A stretch of 64,000 bases of DNA from assembly GCF_900564155.1 (NCBI RefSeq), contig NZ_LS999839.1:2353097-2417096 (forward strand), given 5' to 3'. The notes under the pieces are model-generated. The model did not search any database and was not told the origin of the DNA. It saw nothing but the letters and a program-made list of their open reading frames with translations. Shown piece after piece: positions 8,302 through 18,207 of the stretch; the first letter of the stretch is position 1; each line of letters opens with the position of its first letter. This DNA comes from Pedobacter schmidteae. GTDB taxonomy: Bacteria; Bacteroidota; Bacteroidia; Sphingobacteriales; Sphingobacteriaceae. A program made the position numbers and the translations under genes.

Positions 8302-9156
8302 ATGAAGATATTTTTTTTAACAGCCACGTTAAGCCTTTTTCTATTTGGGTGTGTAAGCAATAAGAAATACAATGAGTTGCAAACCCGGTATAATGAATTG
8401 CAGCAAAAAGGCAGGGACATGAACCAAAAGTATCAAGGCAGTCAGCAAGAGCTGGCAGGTTCCACATCTCGGGTAAAAAGTCTGGAAGAGCAGATTGCTG
8501 CCGAAAGGCAAAATGTAGCGGCGCTGCAGGCTGCATTAAACAAATGTCTCTCTTCTTCCAAGCAGGGAAATGTGAATATTTCTAAATTGGTGGATGAGAT
8601 TAATTCTTCCAATAAATATATTCAGCACTTGGTAAATACAAAAAACAAAAGCGATTCCTTAAATATGGTACTGACCAATAACCTGACCCGTTCTTTAAGC
8701 AGAGAGGAGATGAGAGACGTTGATGTACAGGTTTTGAAAGGAGTGGTTTATATTTCCCTTTCTGATAATATGCTTTACAAGTCGGGTAGTTACGAAATAT
8801 TGCCCAAAGCAGGAGAAACACTGAGTAAGATTGCCAAGATCATTAAAGATTATCGAGATTATGACGTATTGATTGAAGGCAATACTGATAATGTACCCAT
8901 TAACCAGACGAATATAAGGAATAACTGGGATTTGAGTGCCTTAAGAGCTTCTTCTGTTGTGCAGGCGCTACAAAATACCTATGGGGTTGATCCTAAGCGT
9001 TTGACCGCGGGCGGGCGTGGAGAATATAATCCGGTAGCAGCTAATGATACGGATACAGGAAAAAGTAAAAACCGAAGGACACAGATTATCATCACGCCTA
9101 AACTGGATCAGTTTATGGAGCTGATAGATAAAGCTCCTGAAGCAAAAAAAGAGTAG
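8302..9156 (+). CDS. OmpA-family lipoprotein with coiled-coil stalk
   Basis: The 284-residue protein has a lipoprotein signal ending LFLFGC (Cys17), a coiled-coil region at about 22-80 rich in Gln/Glu/Leu heptads, and a C-terminal OmpA-type peptidoglycan-binding domain at about 150-270 ('VLIEGNTDNVPI', 'NWDLSALRASSVVQAL', 'GRGEYNPVAANDT', 'NRRTQIIITP'). The Asp and Arg of the last two motifs are those that contact diaminopimelate in the family. It would tether the outer membrane to the cell wall. It is a single-gene unit ended by a strong terminator. Confidence 0.92.
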   Translation: MKIFFLTATLSLFLFGCVSNKKYNELQTRYNELQQKGRDMNQKYQGSQQELAGSTSRVKSLEEQIAAERQNVAALQAALNKCLSSSKQGNVNISKLVDEINSSNKYIQHLVNTKNKSDSLNMVLTNNLTRSLSREEMRDVDVQVLKGVVYISLSDNMLYKSGSYEILPKAGETLSKIAKIIKDYRDYDVLIEGNTDNVPINQTNIRNNWDLSALRASSVVQALQNTYGVDPKRLTAGGRGEYNPVAANDTDTGKSKNRRTQIIITPKLDQFMELIDKAPEAKKE

Positions 9157-9157
9157 T

Positions 9158-9194
9158 AAAAAGAAAGGCCTGCGCTATGCAGGCCTTTCTTTTT
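9158..9194. terminator. Bidirectional terminator between OmpA-like gene and rhlE
   Basis: A 16-bp perfect inverted repeat including an A-rich left edge and T-rich right edge (core AGGCCTGC/GCAGGCCT, loop GCTAT) begins directly after the OmpA-like stop and overlaps the rhlE stop codon by two bases. It serves both convergent genes. Confidence 0.9.
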
Positions 9195-10500
9195 ACTTTT
9201 TCCACCAACGGCGATTGCCATTGGCTGTCTTTTTTGCGCCACTTAAATTGGGCTCACGTTCTTTTTTCTCCGGACGGGAAGTTCTTTCAGGACGTTGTCC
9301 GCGCGAAGGCTTTGCTTTGCCTTTAGTTTTTGCTGCAGCGGCTCCTGCCATCAGACTTTGCCAGCTCATGGCATAAGGATGATCTTCAGTTACCGGAATT
9401 TTTAAACCAATCAGCTTTTCAATGTCATCCAAAAATTCCTTTTCTTCGGGATCGCAGAATGAAAATGCGGTGCCACTCAATCCCGCGCGACCTGTACGAC
9501 CGATACGGTGAACATAGGTTTCGGGAATATTGGGTAGTTCATAATTGATCACATGGGCCAGTTCGTCCACATCAATACCACGGGCTGCAATATCAGTTGC
9601 CACCAAAATCCGTGTTGTTTTTGCTTTGAAATTGGTCAGTGCCCTTTGTCGGGCATTTTGTGATTTATTGCCGTGTATGGCTTCAGCCTTTATACCAACT
9701 TTAATCAGATCTTTAACAATCCGGTCGGAGCCATGTTTGGTTCTGGCAAACACCAGAGCTGTTTCGATGGTTTTGTCTTTCAGAATATGCAGCAATAAAC
9801 CTCTTTTGTCATTTTTTTCTACAAAGAAAATCTGTTGTTGTATTTTTTCTGCTGTCGACGATACCGGTGTCACCTCAACCTTTACCGGATTGGTTAATAT
9901 AGTATCAGCCAGTGATTGTATTTCTTTGGGCATGGTGGCCGAGAAAAACAAGGTCTGCCTCTTTGCAGGTAATTTGGCAATTACTTTTTTTACGTCATGG
10001 ATAAAGCCCATGTCCAGCATGCGATCAGCTTCGTCAAGCACAAAAATTTCGATATCGCGCAGGTTGATAAAGCCCTGGTTCATCAGGTCTAGTAACCGGC
10101 CGGGAGTGGCAACCAGGATATCTATACCTCTTTGCAGTGCATCTGTTTGTGCTTTCTGTCCAACACCACCAAATATCACCAGATGTTTTAGCGGAAGGTT
10201 CCGGCCATAAGCTTTAAAACTCTCTTCAATTTGTATTGCCAGCTCACGGGTTGGTGTCAAAATCAGTGCCTTGATGGCCTTATGTACTTTTGTATTGGTA
10301 TGTGGCTTGGTCAACAATTGGAGCATTGGGATGGCAAAAGCAGCAGTTTTTCCTGTTCCTGTTTGTGCGCAGCCTAATAAATCCCGTTGTTGTAGTATAG
10401 ATGGAATAGATTGTTCTTGTATGGGGGTAGGTTGTGTATAACCTTCTGTTTGCAGCGCATTTAAAATAGGCTCAATCAGATTTAATTCGTTGAATAACAA
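9193..10500 (-). CDS. rhlE: DEAD-box RNA helicase, RhlE type
   Basis: The 435-residue protein has all DEAD-box motifs in order: Q motif ([11 protein letters not shown]), motif I AQTGTGKT, Ia PTRELA, GG, Ib TPGR, II DEAD, III SAT, IV-like '[14 protein letters not shown]', V 'DIAARGIDV' and [11 protein letters not shown] basic, low-complexity C-terminal tail (from about 385, rich in Lys/Arg/Gly) is typical of RhlE and helps RNA binding. Family role: ATP-dependent RNA unwinding in ribosome assembly, RNA decay and cold adaptation. Upstream on the minus strand, TACCTTTG (10564 down to 10557) fits the -7 box and would leave a leader of about 50 bases. It is divergent from parE. Confidence 0.95.
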   Translation of the reverse strand: MLFNELNLIEPILNALQTEGYTQPTPIQEQSIPSILQQRDLLGCAQTGTGKTAAFAIPMLQLLTKPHTNTKVHKAIKALILTPTRELAIQIEESFKAYGRNLPLKHLVIFGGVGQKAQTDALQRGIDILVATPGRLLDLMNQGFINLRDIEIFVLDEADRMLDMGFIHDVKKVIAKLPAKRQTLFFSATMPKEIQSLADTILTNPVKVEVTPVSSTAEKIQQQIFFVEKNDKRGLLLHILKDKTIETALVFARTKHGSDRIVKDLIKVGIKAEAIHGNKSQNARQRALTNFKAKTTRILVATDIAARGIDVDELAHVINYELPNIPETYVHRIGRTGRAGLSGTAFSFCDPEEKEFLDDIEKLIGLKIPVTEDHPYAMSWQSLMAGAAAAKTKGKAKPSRGQRPERTSRPEKKEREPNLSGAKKTANGNRRWWKK

Positions 10501-10632
10501 TGTGTTTGTATTTTAGTGTAAAATGTATAGAAACAAAAGAATATTGTTTTTTTTGACAAAGGTACACATAAAATCGGGCTTTTGCTTATGGGCATAATTT
10601 TACAATAAATGTGCATTTGTTGAAACTTTGTG

Positions 10633-10663
10633 GTTGATTGCGATACATATTCGCTTATTTTTG
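10633..10663 (+). promoter_or_regulatory. Bacteroidota-type promoter for parE
   Basis: GTTG (10633-10636, one mismatch to TTTG) and TATTTTTG (10656-10663, full match to TAnnTTTG) are 19 bases apart, the expected spacing. Transcription would start near 10670, downstream of a possible TTG start at 10638 and upstream of the ATG at 10689, which fixes the translation start. Confidence 0.55.
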
Positions 10664-10688
10664 TAAATCTACTCTACTCAATTATATC

Positions 10689-12590
10689 ATGGCAGAACCG
10701 AATTATAACGAAGATAGTATCCGCTCTCTTGACTGGAAAGAACACATCAGACTACGTCCCGGCATGTATATCGGGAAGCTGGGCGATGGTTCGGCCCAGG
10801 ATGATGGGATATATGTGTTGCTGAAGGAGATTGTAGATAACTCCATTGATGAGTTTGTAATGGGGTCTGGACGTACCATTGAAATCACGGTTTCCGATCA
10901 GAAGGTTAATGTGAGGGATTACGGCCGTGGGATTCCTTTGGGTAAAGTAATTGATTGCGTATCTAAAATCAATACCGGGGGTAAATACGATAGCAAAGCC
11001 TTTCAAAAATCGGTAGGTTTGAACGGGGTGGGTACCAAGGCGGTGAATGCGTTGTCAACAAATTTTGTGGTACAGTCTTACCGCGATAACAAGACCAAGA
11101 AGGTGGAGTTCTCTAAGGGAGAAATTGTAGTTGAAAATGACGTTATCGATACCACCCAACGGAATGGTACTGCCATTACCTTTTATCCGGATGAGACTAT
11201 TTTCAGAAACTATCATTATATCCCCGATTTTGTAGAGAGCATGATCTGGAATTATGTATTCCTGAATGCAGGTTTGACCATTAATTTTAACGGACAAAAA
11301 TACTTTTCGGAAAGAGGTCTTTATGATCTTTTACATAAGCATGCAGATGTAGAAAGCGTGCGTTATCCCATCATACACCTGGTGGGTAGCGATATCGAGA
11401 TTGCCATGACGCACGGACAGCAATATGGCGAAGATTACCATTCTTTTGTCAACGGACAGCATACTACTCAGGGCGGTACGCATCAGGCTGCTTTTAGAGA
11501 GGCTGTTGTAAAAACCATACGCGAATTTTATAAAAAAGAATATGATGCTTCCGATATCAGGTCTTCTATCATAGCGGCCATTTCTGTTCGTGTACAGGAA
11601 CCTGTATTTGAATCGCAGACAAAAACCAAATTGGGTTCACAAAATATGGGGCCGGATGGGCCTTCGGTGCGTACATTTATCAATGACTTTGTTAAAAAGG
11701 AACTGGACGATTACCTGCACAAACATCCCGATGTGGCAGATGCCCTGTTGAAAAGAATCTTACAATCGGAACGCGAGCGTAAAGACATTGCAGGCATCAA
11801 GAAACTGGCCAATGACAGGGCCAAAAAAGCTTCATTACATAATAAAAAATTGAGAGACTGTAAGGTTCATTTTAACAGTACGCATGATAAACGTTATGAA
11901 ACTACCCTGTTCATTACAGAGGGGGATTCTGCTTCGGGTTCGATTACGAAATCAAGGGATGTAGATTGCCAGGCGGTATTCAGTTTAAAGGGAAAACCTT
12001 TAAATTGTTATGAGCTGACCAAAAAGGTAGTGTATGAAAATGAAGAGTTTAACCTTTTACAGCATGCTTTAAATATTGAAGACGGACTGGACGGACTGCA
12101 TTACAACAATATTGTAATTGCAACAGATGCGGATGTGGATGGAATGCACATCAGGTTGCTGATGATGACGTTTTTTCTGCAGTTTTTCCCTGACCTGGTA
12201 CGTGCCGGACATGTGTATATTTTGCAAACCCCATTGTTCAGGGTGCGTAATAAAAAAGAAACCATTTACTGTTACAGTGATGATGAACGCAAAAGGGCCA
12301 TTGAAAAATTAGGGAATAAGCCCGAAATTACACGATTTAAAGGCTTGGGTGAGATTTCGCCCGATGAGTTTGGATTATTTATCGGTAAAGACATCAGGCT
12401 GGACCCGGTAATCCTTAAAGACCAGACGATTAAAAATTTGCTGGAATATTATATGGGTAAAAATACGCCCGACAGACAGCAACACATCATTAAAAACCTT
12501 AGAATAGAGAAGGATGAAGTAGATGTCGTGGCAACAGAAGCGGAGATTACCGCCGGTGAAGCTGTGGATGACACTTTGGATGTTGCTTAA
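10689..12590 (+). CDS. parE: DNA topoisomerase IV subunit B (type IIA topoisomerase ATPase subunit)
   Basis: From the ATG at 10689 the protein has 633 residues. It shows the GHKL ATPase domain ('RPGMYIG', 'EIVDNSIDE', 'DYGRGIPLG', '[15 protein letters not shown]'), the transducer domain, and the TOPRIM region with EGDSASGS and [10 protein letters not shown], then the C-terminal '[13 protein letters not shown]'. The sequence SLKGKPLN in place of the gyrase-type PLRGK and the short length favour ParE over GyrB. With ParC it decatenates daughter chromosomes. An upstream in-frame TTG at 10638 would add 17 residues, but it precedes the predicted transcription start. The partner parC lies at 24071. 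Confidence 0.93.
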   Translation: MAEPNYNEDSIRSLDWKEHIRLRPGMYIGKLGDGSAQDDGIYVLLKEIVDNSIDEFVMGSGRTIEITVSDQKVNVRDYGRGIPLGKVIDCVSKINTGGKYDSKAFQKSVGLNGVGTKAVNALSTNFVVQSYRDNKTKKVEFSKGEIVVENDVIDTTQRNGTAITFYPDETIFRNYHYIPDFVESMIWNYVFLNAGLTINFNGQKYFSERGLYDLLHKHADVESVRYPIIHLVGSDIEIAMTHGQQYGEDYHSFVNGQHTTQGGTHQAAFREAVVKTIREFYKKEYDASDIRSSIIAAISVRVQEPVFESQTKTKLGSQNMGPDGPSVRTFINDFVKKELDDYLHKHPDVADALLKRILQSERERKDIAGIKKLANDRAKKASLHNKKLRDCKVHFNSTHDKRYETTLFITEGDSASGSITKSRDVDCQAVFSLKGKPLNCYELTKKVVYENEEFNLLQHALNIEDGLDGLHYNNIVIATDADVDGMHIRLLMMTFFLQFFPDLVRAGHVYILQTPLFRVRNKKETIYCYSDDERKRAIEKLGNKPEITRFKGLGEISPDEFGLFIGKDIRLDPVILKDQTIKNLLEYYMGKNTPDRQQHIIKNLRIEKDEVDVVATEAEITAGEAVDDTLDVA

Positions 12591-12709
12591 TATTTAAAGT
12601 TTTATAGGCGATATATAAGATTTTTGAGTTATACTTGTATTGTGATCGATCCCTGTTGATGCAATAGTTTATGAGTTCTGCGGCTTAGCTGTAGTCAATT
12701 AAGAATTTT

Positions 12710-14824
12710 ATGCCTCTTAACGCCACAAAAAGGTCGCCTGTTCGATACTATCTGATCATATTTTTAATATTGATTCTGTTTCTTTTTGCCTTTTTTTTAT
12801 ACCTCAGGTATGAGAAAATGAATGAGTTGAAACGGAATGTAATAGAGCTGGTTAAGTTAAAAGAGGATTATTCTAAAGTAGACAGTTGTATCTATATCTT
12901 ATATCAGGCAGAAAATAATTCTCGTATGTATGCCGTTACAGCGGATAGGGCATACATCAAAAAATTCTCGGGTCAAATACAAAAAGTGTCTGCATTTCTG
13001 GGTGAACTGAACATCAATGTGGATGATAATGTGATCGCACCAGATATCAAAAGACTGCTCAAACAAAAAAAGCAAAAAACAGAGAACTACCTGAAGCTTC
13101 GAAAACTTACAGATAGCCTGGTTATCGGTTTTTCTCAGCTTGGTCTGGTAGAAAGGGAAGTAGAAGCTAAAATTGAATTGCCTACAGCAAAAAAGGAGTT
13201 TAAGACCGTTACCAGCTTTGATACTATCAAACATCAGCCTGTTCCGAAAAAGAAATTCTTTGGGCGACTGGCGGAAGCTTTTTCTGCCAAAAAGAAGGTA
13301 GACACCTCGCTAACCATCATTAAGACAGAAAAAAATATTGTTGTCAATCAGGATGTACGAAGTTTTAATAAAACACAACTCAAAAAAATAGAGGAGTATT
13401 ATAAGCGATTGTATAACAACGCCAATAAATTGAAAAGCGATGAAAAGGCTATTCTGGTACTCAATAGTAAGTTGGTAACACAGATCATTTTTATCCTGCA
13501 AGCTTTTAAAAAGGATGATATTGGCTATATGATGGAAACCAGGGCTATATTAGGTAATGATTTACTGCTAGATATTAATTCACTGGACTGGATTACCATG
13601 ATCAATGTTTTATTACTCGTTAGTTTGGTCGTTATTATTTTATACAATATCATTAAGCTGTATAAAAAAGAAAAAGTACTGATCACGCTGGGAAAAAGAG
13701 CTTCCCAGGATGCGCATTCAAAAAGTCGTTTTTTGGCCAACATGAGTCACGAAATACGTACCCCGCTCAATTCGGTAGTTGGATTTTCTGAACAATTGAG
13801 CAAAAGTAACCTGAACATTGAGCAAAGGGGACAGGTTGAAGCGATCCGTAACTCCTCGGAAATGTTACTGGCCCTGGTAAACGAAATTCTTGATTTCTCT
13901 AAATATGAGGTTGGTAAAATAAATTTAGAAAAAGTGCCTTTTCTGCCTGATGAAGAAATCATGGAGGTGTTTAACAGTATGAATGTGCTGGCCATGAATA
14001 AGAATCTGCTGCTGGAGAATAAAGTTACGCTGGAAAAAGGAGTTTGTCTGCTGGGCGACCCCTTAAGGTTGAAACAGCTGCTAATGAATTTGCTGACGAA
14101 TGCTATCAAGTTTACATCCAGTGGTAAGGTAACTTTAAAAGTAAACCTGGTGCATCATGGCAAAAAGCAGGCGGTGTTGAAGGTCCATGTGGAAGATACA
14201 GGAATAGGCATTGCGGCACAAGATCTGGAGTTTATTTTTGATGAATTTGCCCAGGTATATTCTGCGACTAAACAGGGGACTGGGCTTGGGCTGGCTATCT
14301 GTAAAAAAATTGTAGAGTTGCAGGGCGGTAAAATTGATGTGACCAGTGTACTGGGAAAAGGGTCGGTATTTAGTTTTGAAATTCCTTACGAACTGACTAA
14401 AATAAAAGAAGAGGTTACTGTAAAAACGTCAGATGTTCCTGCTGCGGGCAAACTTACCGGCAAACATATTTTGCTGGTAGATGACAATAAAATGAATGTG
14501 CTGCTGGCCCAAACGGTATTGAAGAAATGGGAAATGGGATTTGATTGTGCATACGATGGTAAAGAAGCACTTGAATTGTTTAAAAAGAATGACTACGACC
14601 TCATTTTGACCGATATTCAAATGCCAATAATGGGGGGCGTGGAACTTACTCATGAGGTAAGGTACAACGGCGATTTTGCCAAGGCCAGAATTCCTATTCT
14701 CGGTATTACGGCCCATGTGATGCAGGAAGATAGAGATGCCTACTTGAAAGCAGGAATGAACGACCTGGTTTTAAAGCCTTTCCTGGAACAGGAACTGATT
14801 GATAAGATTGCTAAATATATATAA
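12710..14824 (+). CDS. Hybrid sensor histidine kinase/response regulator
   Basis: The 704-residue protein has membrane segments at about 13-32 and 294-318 flanking a roughly 260-residue Lys-rich extracytoplasmic helical sensor region. Then follow HisKA with phospho-acceptor His347 (FLANMSHEIRTPLNS), HATPase_c (N box 'LLMNLLTNAIKF', G1 'DTGIGI', G2 'GTGLGLAI'), and a C-terminal receiver domain from about 585 with 'LLVDDNKMN' and phospho-acceptor Asp635 (LTDIQMP), ending in the conserved KPF. No DNA-binding output domain is present, so the signal must pass to another protein, probably through phosphotransfer. The ligand is unknown. It is a single gene, 119 bases after parE. Confidence 0.93.
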   Translation: MPLNATKRSPVRYYLIIFLILILFLFAFFLYLRYEKMNELKRNVIELVKLKEDYSKVDSCIYILYQAENNSRMYAVTADRAYIKKFSGQIQKVSAFLGELNINVDDNVIAPDIKRLLKQKKQKTENYLKLRKLTDSLVIGFSQLGLVEREVEAKIELPTAKKEFKTVTSFDTIKHQPVPKKKFFGRLAEAFSAKKKVDTSLTIIKTEKNIVVNQDVRSFNKTQLKKIEEYYKRLYNNANKLKSDEKAILVLNSKLVTQIIFILQAFKKDDIGYMMETRAILGNDLLLDINSLDWITMINVLLLVSLVVIILYNIIKLYKKEKVLITLGKRASQDAHSKSRFLANMSHEIRTPLNSVVGFSEQLSKSNLNIEQRGQVEAIRNSSEMLLALVNEILDFSKYEVGKINLEKVPFLPDEEIMEVFNSMNVLAMNKNLLLENKVTLEKGVCLLGDPLRLKQLLMNLLTNAIKFTSSGKVTLKVNLVHHGKKQAVLKVHVEDTGIGIAAQDLEFIFDEFAQVYSATKQGTGLGLAICKKIVELQGGKIDVTSVLGKGSVFSFEIPYELTKIKEEVTVKTSDVPAAGKLTGKHILLVDDNKMNVLLAQTVLKKWEMGFDCAYDGKEALELFKKNDYDLILTDIQMPIMGGVELTHEVRYNGDFAKARIPILGITAHVMQEDRDAYLKAGMNDLVLKPFLEQELIDKIAKYI

Positions 14825-14825
14825 G

Positions 14826-15851
14826 CTATACTTTGGTATCTTCGGGATGTTGTGGTGGCAACACGGCAACCTTTTCTTCTACAACCACAATTTTTGTGTG
14901 TACAGCGTATTTGCTTGGCATAATTCCTTTGGCATAACGCTCTGCATAAGCCTGAGTAAACTCGGCCCCGAAATAGAGGATAATGGCTGTATAATAAACC
15001 CACAATAGAATTACAATAAGGGAGCTTGCTGCTCCAAAAGCCGAACCCGGATTGCCTTTTTCTATGTAAATTCCGATAACAAATTTGCCCAGGCTAAACA
15101 GCAAAGCCGTAAATAGTGCTCCGATAATGGCTGGTTTCCATTTTAATTTAACATCCGGTAGTACTTTAAATATGATGGTAAATACAGCTGTAACTGCGGC
15201 CAGGGTAATGGCGTTGTTTAAAATAGTGATCAGGAGTGTAGTGGTGTCGCCTGCAACAGGAATGTACTCCCCAATTTTACTGGAGGTGATCAGATAGCCA
15301 AGTTTATCGCCTATGGCCACTACCACACTGCTGATAATGAGTGATACCAGCAATAAGAAACCTAAGGAAACGATCAATGAGAAAGACAATAGCCTGTTAA
15401 TGATCAGTTTTTTCCAACCTTTTTTAGGTACAGCCTTTACTTTCCAGATCAGATTAATGCTATCCTGAATTTCAATAAAAATGGCTGTGGCACCAATAAC
15501 CAGGGTTACGATGCCGATGATGAGGCCCAGAGTACTTTTTCCGGTGGTATTGGCATTGTTTACAAAGGTTTGCAGTTGTGCCGCCGCATCCGGACCTACC
15601 AGGTCCCGTATTTCCGAAAACAATTCCTCCCTTGGATTGATACCAATATCATTATTGCCGGGAGTATCACCCAAAAACAGGCTGGCAGCCGAAATGACAA
15701 TGATAATCAGCGGTGTTAACGAAAAGATGGTGTAGTAAGCCAGCGCTGCACTTAGTTTCATCACACGATCTTCCATAAAGCCTTTTCCGGCAGCAATGAA
15801 CAAATGAGCGGTGGCCTTTACAAAATGTTTTGCTTTTTTGAAAAATGTCAT
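14826..15851 (-). CDS. YihY/BrkB family inner membrane protein
   Basis: The 341-residue protein has about six hydrophobic segments and the family stretches 'KLSAALAYYTIFSLTPLIIIVI', 'GATAIFIEIQDSINLIWKV', 'LPDVKLKWKPAIIGALFTALLF', and 'GSAFGAASSLIVILLWVYYTAIILYFGAEF'. Members were once called ribonuclease BN, an assignment since corrected; the true function is unclear. It ends one base after the convergent kinase gene and starts one base before the stop of the TamL-like gene, so it is the last gene of a TamB-TamL-YihY operon. The Val-rich C-terminal tail is not conserved in the family. Confidence 0.9.
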   Translation of the reverse strand: MTFFKKAKHFVKATAHLFIAAGKGFMEDRVMKLSAALAYYTIFSLTPLIIIVISAASLFLGDTPGNNDIGINPREELFSEIRDLVGPDAAAQLQTFVNNANTTGKSTLGLIIGIVTLVIGATAIFIEIQDSINLIWKVKAVPKKGWKKLIINRLLSFSLIVSLGFLLLVSLIISSVVVAIGDKLGYLITSSKIGEYIPVAGDTTTLLITILNNAITLAAVTAVFTIIFKVLPDVKLKWKPAIIGALFTALLFSLGKFVIGIYIEKGNPGSAFGAASSLIVILLWVYYTAIILYFGAEFTQAYAERYAKGIMPSKYAVHTKIVVVEEKVAVLPPQHPEDTKV

Positions 15852-15852
15852 G

Positions 15853-18207
15853 TTAAAAAGGATATCCTATGCCAATGTTATAAATTAAGTTTTCTTTACG
15901 CCAGGTTTTGTTACCAAAATCGATCTCGTTAAATACCCACCTTTTACCTTCCGGCAGGTAAGGTTTCCGCACAGGGAAGGCCACATCCAGACGAATGACA
16001 AAGATAGTAGCATCCAGGCGAATTCCTGCACCTGTACCTACAGCCATTTCTTTTAGTGCATTCTGGATTTTAAATCCTGATCCCGGACGCGCTGGTGTTC
16101 CTAACGGATCTTCCGGGCTTGGTGGTGTACCCATATCTTCCTTTCTAAGCCACACATTGCCGGCATCTACAAATAATGCTCCATATAAAATGCTAACCAT
16201 TTTGAACCGGAGTTCGGAATTTATCATTGCTTTAATGTCGCCACTCTGATCGGTATAACTGGCATCCTGCCCAGGTTTTAGGTAATTTTTGTAATAATAA
16301 GTACCTGGACCTAAAGAGCGTGCCGCAAAAGCACGGATGTCGTTTGTACCTCCGGCAAAAAACTGGCGTACAAATGGGAGGGAGGAGCCGTTGCCATAGG
16401 CATAACCATAACCAAGGTTTAATCGGTTTGCCCAGGTTATATTTTTGGTTACTTTGAAGTAATTTCTTAAATCGGCTTCCAGGCGGACAAACTGATTAAT
16501 AGGTGTGCCAAATATCGACTTTTTACCCTCTGCATTTTTAGAGGCAAACATGCCCCATACATTGCCACCAGTTTCCAGACTTCCATTAAAATAGATGTTA
16601 TTTCTTTGCGAAGTATTCATCTGATCGCTGTACGTAAAGTTGTAATTGCTGCCAATGATGAACTGTTTTTCCAGGTTTTTTTTCAAGCCGGGGTTGGCAT
16701 CGAAAAGACTATCTGGTCTGGGAGCTGTTACTTTTGACGTGACGTAGTTGACAGATATTGGGTTAAAAGTATGTTCTTTGTATTGGTTTTCTTTCCAGTT
16801 GTATCCAAACTCAGCTTTAAATGAATTCAGGTTATAAGATGAGCCCCTGCTTAGCAACTGATACGATAAGGAAGCTATCGTTTTCGGGATAAAATTGTTG
16901 GTGCTGTTGAGCCCCTTGAAAGGGGTAATGAACCTTGGGAAGGTTAGTTTGGCCTCGGTAGTAAAGGAATAAGAATTCAAACCTTTTGCCACACCGCTAA
17001 CCTGGGTTTCGAAACCACCGCTGGCACTTACATCCAGTTGTTCTGCACCTCTGAACAAATTACGGGTGGTTTGGGTCAGTTTAAGTTCTGAACCTACAAA
17101 ATTATTGGATTTGCTGGTTCCGGTAACCGAAAAGGTTAATGAGTTTTTCTTTAAGGGAGTTAAATATACGTTCAGGTTGAGCTGATTGTTTCTAAAGCTG
17201 TCGACCGGAAGGAACTCGGCTTTCACCGCCTGGAAAACACCGATATTGACCATACGGTTCAACGATTTGTTGTGATCGGTCCTATTGTAGTATTCGCCTT
17301 GTTTAAAAAACACCAACCGGTCAAACAGTCCGGGTTTAAAGGTGTTTCTGGTATCATAAATCTTAAAATCTTTGTATACAGTTGGTGTGGATCTTCTCAA
17401 TACGCTATCACGTCTTAAACTGTAATTGGGGAAAATGTTAATGTCTTTGATGCTATAAGGCTTTAGGCTGGCATCCGGAGCAATATCTTTTACTTTCACC
17501 CTGATGTCTACCAGATGTTTACCAATAGTGCTGTCTACCTGCAAAATCAGGTAATCGGGACTGAAATAAAAATATCCTTTTTCTTTCAGGTCATTGTCAA
17601 TACGTATTCGTTCATTTTTAAAAACTTCCAGATCATAATTGCTGCCTGGTTTTAAAAGTGTTTTGTCTTTATGTTGATTTACAACGCCGGCAATTCCCGA
17701 GCTGTCCTTAGGAAAAGTTACGCTATTGATTTTATACCTCACGCCGGTTTTTGCTGTGTATACTGCTTTGCCTTTCTTACCTCTGATTACAGTATCGCCA
17801 GTTACTTCCGATTGCAGGTACCCCTGACTGATCAGGTAACTTTTTAATATGGCGTTATTGTAGGAGATTTTTACAGCACTAAGTAATACCGGAGGTTCTC
17901 CATTTTTTCGCAGCCAGTTCCTTAATCCTCCTTTAGGTTTTGTAGGCTCACCAGCCAGATTGTAAATGCCCAGTTTAAACTTTATGCCCAGAAATGACTT
18001 GTTTGGCCTTGGAATGGTTTTACTTTCCAGAACTTCTTTAATCTCCTTTTGATTGGGGATTTTTGTGGAGCTATCGGGGTTGATAATGATGTCAGCTCCG
18101 GTGTATAAATATTGCCCCGGCTTCAGACTTCTGGTAGTGCTACAGCCAGACCACACTAAGCCCGCCAATACAAGTATCAATAAACTGGATCTAGTTAGTT
18201 GTTTCAT
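15853..18207 (-). CDS. Omp85-family outer membrane protein, TamA-like lipoprotein (TamL type)
   Basis: The ATG at 18207 gives 784 residues; an in-frame GTG three codons earlier is less likely. The N-terminus is a signal with Cys at 'VWSGCSTTRSLKPGQYL', which points to a lipoprotein, although Trp at -3 is atypical. POTRA-like repeats occupy about 30-340, and the rest is a beta-barrel with the Omp85 'VRQFFAGGTNDIRAFAARSLGPGTYY' region (the V/L/I-RGF loop equivalent, here IRAF) and a terminal strand 'NLIYNIGIGYPF'. Lipoprotein-type TamA homologues (TamL) paired with TamB are known in Bacteroidota and help outer membrane homeostasis. It overlaps the tamB end by 17 bases, so the two are translationally linked. 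Confidence 0.88.
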   Translation of the reverse strand: MKQLTRSSLLILVLAGLVWSGCSTTRSLKPGQYLYTGADIIINPDSSTKIPNQKEIKEVLESKTIPRPNKSFLGIKFKLGIYNLAGEPTKPKGGLRNWLRKNGEPPVLLSAVKISYNNAILKSYLISQGYLQSEVTGDTVIRGKKGKAVYTAKTGVRYKINSVTFPKDSSGIAGVVNQHKDKTLLKPGSNYDLEVFKNERIRIDNDLKEKGYFYFSPDYLILQVDSTIGKHLVDIRVKVKDIAPDASLKPYSIKDINIFPNYSLRRDSVLRRSTPTVYKDFKIYDTRNTFKPGLFDRLVFFKQGEYYNRTDHNKSLNRMVNIGVFQAVKAEFLPVDSFRNNQLNLNVYLTPLKKNSLTFSVTGTSKSNNFVGSELKLTQTTRNLFRGAEQLDVSASGGFETQVSGVAKGLNSYSFTTEAKLTFPRFITPFKGLNSTNNFIPKTIASLSYQLLSRGSSYNLNSFKAEFGYNWKENQYKEHTFNPISVNYVTSKVTAPRPDSLFDANPGLKKNLEKQFIIGSNYNFTYSDQMNTSQRNNIYFNGSLETGGNVWGMFASKNAEGKKSIFGTPINQFVRLEADLRNYFKVTKNITWANRLNLGYGYAYGNGSSLPFVRQFFAGGTNDIRAFAARSLGPGTYYYKNYLKPGQDASYTDQSGDIKAMINSELRFKMVSILYGALFVDAGNVWLRKEDMGTPPSPEDPLGTPARPGSGFKIQNALKEMAVGTGAGIRLDATIFVIRLDVAFPVRKPYLPEGKRWVFNEIDFGNKTWRKENLIYNIGIGYPF

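Noticed and set aside
9545..10210. 221-codon plus-strand frame opposite rhlE
   Set aside because: It is antisense to all conserved helicase motifs, has Ser/Cys-rich composition and lacks family features.
10638..10688. Upstream TTG start for parE, adding 17 residues
   Set aside because: The -7 box at 10656-10663 places the transcription start after this codon, and the extra residues are hydrophobic and unlike the family; ATG at 10689 is used.
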